Below are positions 5,564 through 8,010 of a stretch of 8,010 nucleotides of DNA, one piece after another; position 1 is the first letter of the stretch, and each line of letters begins with the position of its first letter. The notes under the pieces are model-generated. The model was given only the letters and a program-made list of their open reading frames with translations, was not told the DNA's origin and searched no databases. Source of the stretch: an uncultured Parvimonas sp. GTDB lineage: Bacteria > Bacillota > Clostridia > Tissierellales > Peptoniphilaceae. The position numbers and the translations under genes are program-made. The DNA lies in NCBI GenBank assembly GCA_902470455.1, contig CABRGI010000031.1:1-8010 (forward strand), in the 5' to 3' direction.

Positions 5564-6553
5564 ATGGGAAAAATAGTTTACAGTGCATTACAGCCTTCAG
5601 GTCAGCTTACAATTGGGAATTATTTAGGTTCGATAAGAAATTTTAAGGGTTTACAAGACCAATATGAATGTTTTTTTAATGTTGCAGATTTACATTCAAT
5701 AACAGTACCTCAAGAACCTAAATTGCTTAGAGAGAGAACATTGGATTTAATGGCTATATTTTTAGCATCAGGATTAGAACCTGATAAATCTACTCTTTTT
5801 GTTCAATCACATGTACCTCAACATGCTGAACTATCTTGGGTTTTAAGTTGTATGAGTTATATGGGACAACTTAGCAGGATGACTCAATTTAAAGAAAAAT
5901 CTCAAAAATCAGAAGAAAATCTAAATGCAGGTTTATTTACTTATCCCGTATTAATGGCTGCGGATATTTTACTATATCAAACAGATTTAGTTCCTGTTGG
6001 TGTTGATCAGAAACAACATTTAGAACTTGCAAGAGACTTAGCTGAAAGATTTAACAATAAATATTCTGAAACTTTTGTAGTTCCTGAAGGAATAATTGGA
6101 AAAGAAACAGGAAAAATTATGAGCCTTAAAAATCCTGAAAAGAAGATGAGTAAGTCTGATGAAGATGTTAATTCATTTATCTTGCTTCTTGATGATGAAG
6201 ATGCTATTAAGAGAAAAATTAGAAAATCTGTAACAGATAGTCTTGGAAATTTTGATTATAATGATGAACAAAAAGGACTAAAAAATTTAATTAATATCTA
6301 TATAGCTTTTAGTGGTAAAACAAGTGATGAAATTGTCGCAAAATATAAAAATGAAAATTATTCAGTTTTTAAAGAAGATTTGGGACAATTGATTGCAGAT
6401 AGTTTAAAACCAATTAGAGAAAAACATAAAGAGTTTATTTCAGACAAATCATATCTTGAAAAAGTTATGAAAGAAGGTGCAGAAAAAGCATCTTACTTCG
6501 CAAATAAAACCCTTAGAAAAGTTTATAAGAAAGTTGGATTTTTACCAAGATAA
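5564..6553 (+). CDS. trpS: Tryptophanyl-tRNA synthetase
   Basis: A 329-residue class Ic aminoacyl-tRNA synthetase, full length for bacterial TrpRS (about 325-340), which charges tRNA-Trp with tryptophan in the cytoplasm. The N-terminus SALQPSGQLTIGNYLGSI (7-24) holds the HIGH-equivalent TIGN (16-19). The family signature PVLMAADILLYQTDLVPVGVDQKQH (128-152) and the KMSKS loop (194-198, within PEKKMSKSDED) are intact. The C-terminal half is the helical anticodon-recognition domain. The ATG at 5564 follows AGGAGG (5550-5555) at 8-base spacing. The gene lies after the pnp terminator and is convergent with murC. In many Firmicutes trpS carries a T-box leader sensing uncharged tRNA-Trp. Here only 79 bases separate pnp and trpS, and much of that is a terminator, so no T-box is present at this locus. 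Confidence 0.97.
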   Translation: MGKIVYSALQPSGQLTIGNYLGSIRNFKGLQDQYECFFNVADLHSITVPQEPKLLRERTLDLMAIFLASGLEPDKSTLFVQSHVPQHAELSWVLSCMSYMGQLSRMTQFKEKSQKSEENLNAGLFTYPVLMAADILLYQTDLVPVGVDQKQHLELARDLAERFNNKYSETFVVPEGIIGKETGKIMSLKNPEKKMSKSDEDVNSFILLLDDEDAIKRKIRKSVTDSLGNFDYNDEQKGLKNLINIYIAFSGKTSDEIVAKYKNENYSVFKEDLGQLIADSLKPIREKHKEFISDKSYLEKVMKEGAEKASYFANKTLRKVYKKVGFLPR

Positions 6554-6558
6554 AAAAC

Positions 6559-6591
6559 AAGACAGAAAATTTTATATTTTCTGTCTTTTTT
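6559..6591. terminator. Bidirectional intrinsic terminator between convergent trpS and murC
   Basis: A perfect 12-bp inverted repeat AAGACAGAAAAT (6559-6570) / ATTTTCTGTCTT (6576-6587) with a TTTAT loop. On the + strand it runs into TTTTTT (6586-6591). On the - strand the same stem is followed by GTTTTTT (complement of 6552-6558). It therefore should terminate trpS (+) and murC (-) transcription from one shared hairpin. Confidence 0.88.
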
Positions 6592-6596
6592 CTTAA

Positions 6597-7997
6597 TTAT
6601 TTATAATCTTCTACGATCATTTTTGCAAGTTCGTGTGGATTTCCACATCCTGTTGTTATAATAGTATCTTTATCTTTAAATGTTTCAAAAATATAATCTC
6701 TTGCTTCTTCAAAAGTTTTTAAATAAATTGCATTTACTCCATTTTTATTTAGTTTTTCAACTAAATCTATTGAATGAATAGTGGGATCGAACTTTTCTCT
6801 TGCAGCATAAATTTCTGTTACAATAACTTCATCACAATCGTCAAAACATTTTGCAAAATCATTAAGCAAAGTTTTTGTTCTTGAATAAGTATGAGGTTGG
6901 AAAATACATACAAGTCTGCCTTCTTTATGTTCTGCGATAGAACTTAAACAACTCTTTATTTCTTTTGGATGATGACCATAATCAGTTAAAATAGTGGCCT
7001 TTTTATCATTACCAATTACTCCATAGACTTCCATTCTTCTGTGCAAATTTTTATATTTTGAAATAGCATCTCTAATATATTCTACATCTATACCTGTTTC
7101 GTAAGTCGCTATAATTGCAGCTGCTGCATTATAAATATTATGTCTGCCTATTATATTTAAGCAGAAATGATGTTTACCAAACTTTTCATTTTCAATATCA
7201 AAACAAGGATGACCAACTTTATCAAAACTGATATTAGTAATTTTATAAGTAGCATCTTCATTATTAATACCAAATGTAATAGTTTCTCCTTTGATATGTT
7301 CTAATAGTGGAAGACAGTTAGGATCATCAATATTAATAATAGCTTTTGAATTTTCATCTAAATTTTTCATATAACCTATAAAAGTATCTACAATATGATC
7401 CAAATTTTTATAGAAATCTAAATGGTCTTCATCTATATTCAAAATAATAGCCATACTTGGATAATAATGTAGTATATTTGCTTTAAATTCACAGGCTTCA
7501 GTTACTAAATAGTCTTCATTACCACATAGAACATTTCCATCAATTTCATCCAAATTTCCACCAATTAAAATAGAAGGTTCAAAAGGGGAATTAATTAAAA
7601 TTTTTGAAATCATACTAGTAGTTGAACTTTTACCATGTGATCCTGAAATTGCGATTGAATGAGTATAATTTCTCATTAATGCACCTAAGAATTGTCCTCT
7701 TGTTACACAAGGAACTCCTATTGATTTTGCTTTTATCAATTCTTCGTTATCCGGCAAAATTGCATCTGTATATACTATTAAATCCGGATTTTCAATATTT
7801 TCTTTTTTTTGCCCAATAAATATTTTTGCACCATTTTGTTCCAATATTTGAATTTCTTTAGAAGTATTTCTGTCACTTCCAGAAATGTTATATCCCTTTT
7901 TTAAAAGTAGTTTTGCAATCCCGCTCATACTTATTCCACCTATTCCGATGAAATGTATATTTTTGTATTTTTTATCATTAAAATCAAACTTAAACAT
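6597..7997 (-). CDS. murC: UDP-N-acetylmuramate--L-alanine ligase
   Basis: A 466-residue full-length MurC, the cytoplasmic ATP-dependent ligase that adds L-Ala to UDP-MurNAc as the first step of the peptidoglycan stem peptide. The N-terminal UDP-binding Rossmann domain has HFIGIGGISMSGIA (15-28) and GSD (40-42). The central ATPase domain has P-loop GSHGKSSTTSM (119-129), EACEFKANILHYYP (167-180) and NIDEDHLDFY (187-196). GRHNIYNAAAA (284-294) and HRRMEVYG (319-326) lead into the C-terminal domain with DYGHHPKEI (339-347), FQPHTYSRTKTLL (366-378) and IYAARE (396-401). The GIGGxSMSG and HRRME-type patterns favour MurC over MurD, MurE or MurF. The P-loop is GSHGKSS rather than the commoner GTHGKTT, a conservative change. 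The ATG at 7997 is preceded by GGAG (complement of 8003-8006) at 5-base spacing. The promoter, if it has its own, lies outside the window. Confidence 0.96.
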   Translation of the reverse strand: MFKFDFNDKKYKNIHFIGIGGISMSGIAKLLLKKGYNISGSDRNTSKEIQILEQNGAKIFIGQKKENIENPDLIVYTDAILPDNEELIKAKSIGVPCVTRGQFLGALMRNYTHSIAISGSHGKSSTTSMISKILINSPFEPSILIGGNLDEIDGNVLCGNEDYLVTEACEFKANILHYYPSMAIILNIDEDHLDFYKNLDHIVDTFIGYMKNLDENSKAIINIDDPNCLPLLEHIKGETITFGINNEDATYKITNISFDKVGHPCFDIENEKFGKHHFCLNIIGRHNIYNAAAAIIATYETGIDVEYIRDAISKYKNLHRRMEVYGVIGNDKKATILTDYGHHPKEIKSCLSSIAEHKEGRLVCIFQPHTYSRTKTLLNDFAKCFDDCDEVIVTEIYAAREKFDPTIHSIDLVEKLNKNGVNAIYLKTFEEARDYIFETFKDKDTIITTGCGNPHELAKMIVEDYK

Positions 7998-8010
7998 ATT
8001 AACTCCATTC

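Noticed and set aside
7622..7819. A 65-codon open frame on the + strand opposite murC.
   Set aside because: It is a Leu-rich antisense shadow of the MurC N-terminal and P-loop region. It looks superficially membrane-like only because of antisense composition.
1..8010. Search for a novel system: mobile elements, CRISPR, toxin-antitoxin, phage or defence genes.
   Set aside because: Every sizeable frame is a recognised housekeeping family in consistent composition. There are no long repeats, integrase or transposase remnants, or unexplained gaps over 300 bases.

Overview
This is an AT-rich (roughly 30% G+C by eye), densely packed, purely chromosomal housekeeping window from a low-GC Gram-positive bacterium. 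Strong AGGAGG ribosome binding sites, AGA-biased arginine codons, RNase J, a YlbF-family protein and a YrrM/YrrO-type gene pair all point to Firmicutes. The general look is of the anaerobic Clostridia/Tissierellia (Peptoniphilaceae, for example a Parvimonas-like organism), but the genus is an inference. I see no mobile element, CRISPR array, tRNA or rRNA gene, or foreign-looking gene.

Region 1 (1-2886, + strand) is a tight run of genes: the last codons of a probable ribonuclease J, a YlbF-family protein (ylbF), an O-methyltransferase of the YrrM/TrmR type (trmR), a U32 peptidase-family protein of the YrrO/TrhP type (trhP), and a GNAT acetyltransferase. The ylbF ribosome binding site touches the RNase J stop codon. 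ylbF and trmR overlap by one base (TAATG). A strong hairpin with a weak T-tract sits between trmR and trhP. TrhP and TrmR are predicted to act in succession on the tRNA wobble uridine (U34 to ho5U34 to mo5U34).

Region 2 (2887-5533, + strand) is the rpsO-pnp unit. A near-consensus extended -10 promoter with an A/T-tract upstream element drives a short structured-looking leader, ribosomal protein S15, an intrinsic terminator, and then polynucleotide phosphorylase followed by a second terminator. The first terminator leaves no visible space for a separate pnp promoter, so pnp probably depends on read-through or RNA processing.

Region 3 (5534-8010) holds trpS (tryptophanyl-tRNA synthetase, + strand) facing murC (UDP-N-acetylmuramate--L-alanine ligase, - strand). 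A symmetrical hairpin with T-tracts on both strands lies between them and should terminate both. murC begins 13 bases from the window end.

Functionally the window is dominated by RNA metabolism and translation: RNase J, the RNase Y-associated family YlbF, tRNA wobble modification, S15, PNPase and TrpRS, with one cell-wall gene. I found no undescribed system. The points worth checking are regulatory (the rpsO leader, the rpsO/pnp terminator, and a promoter-like sequence embedded in a terminator before trpS) and the linked wobble-uridine modification genes.
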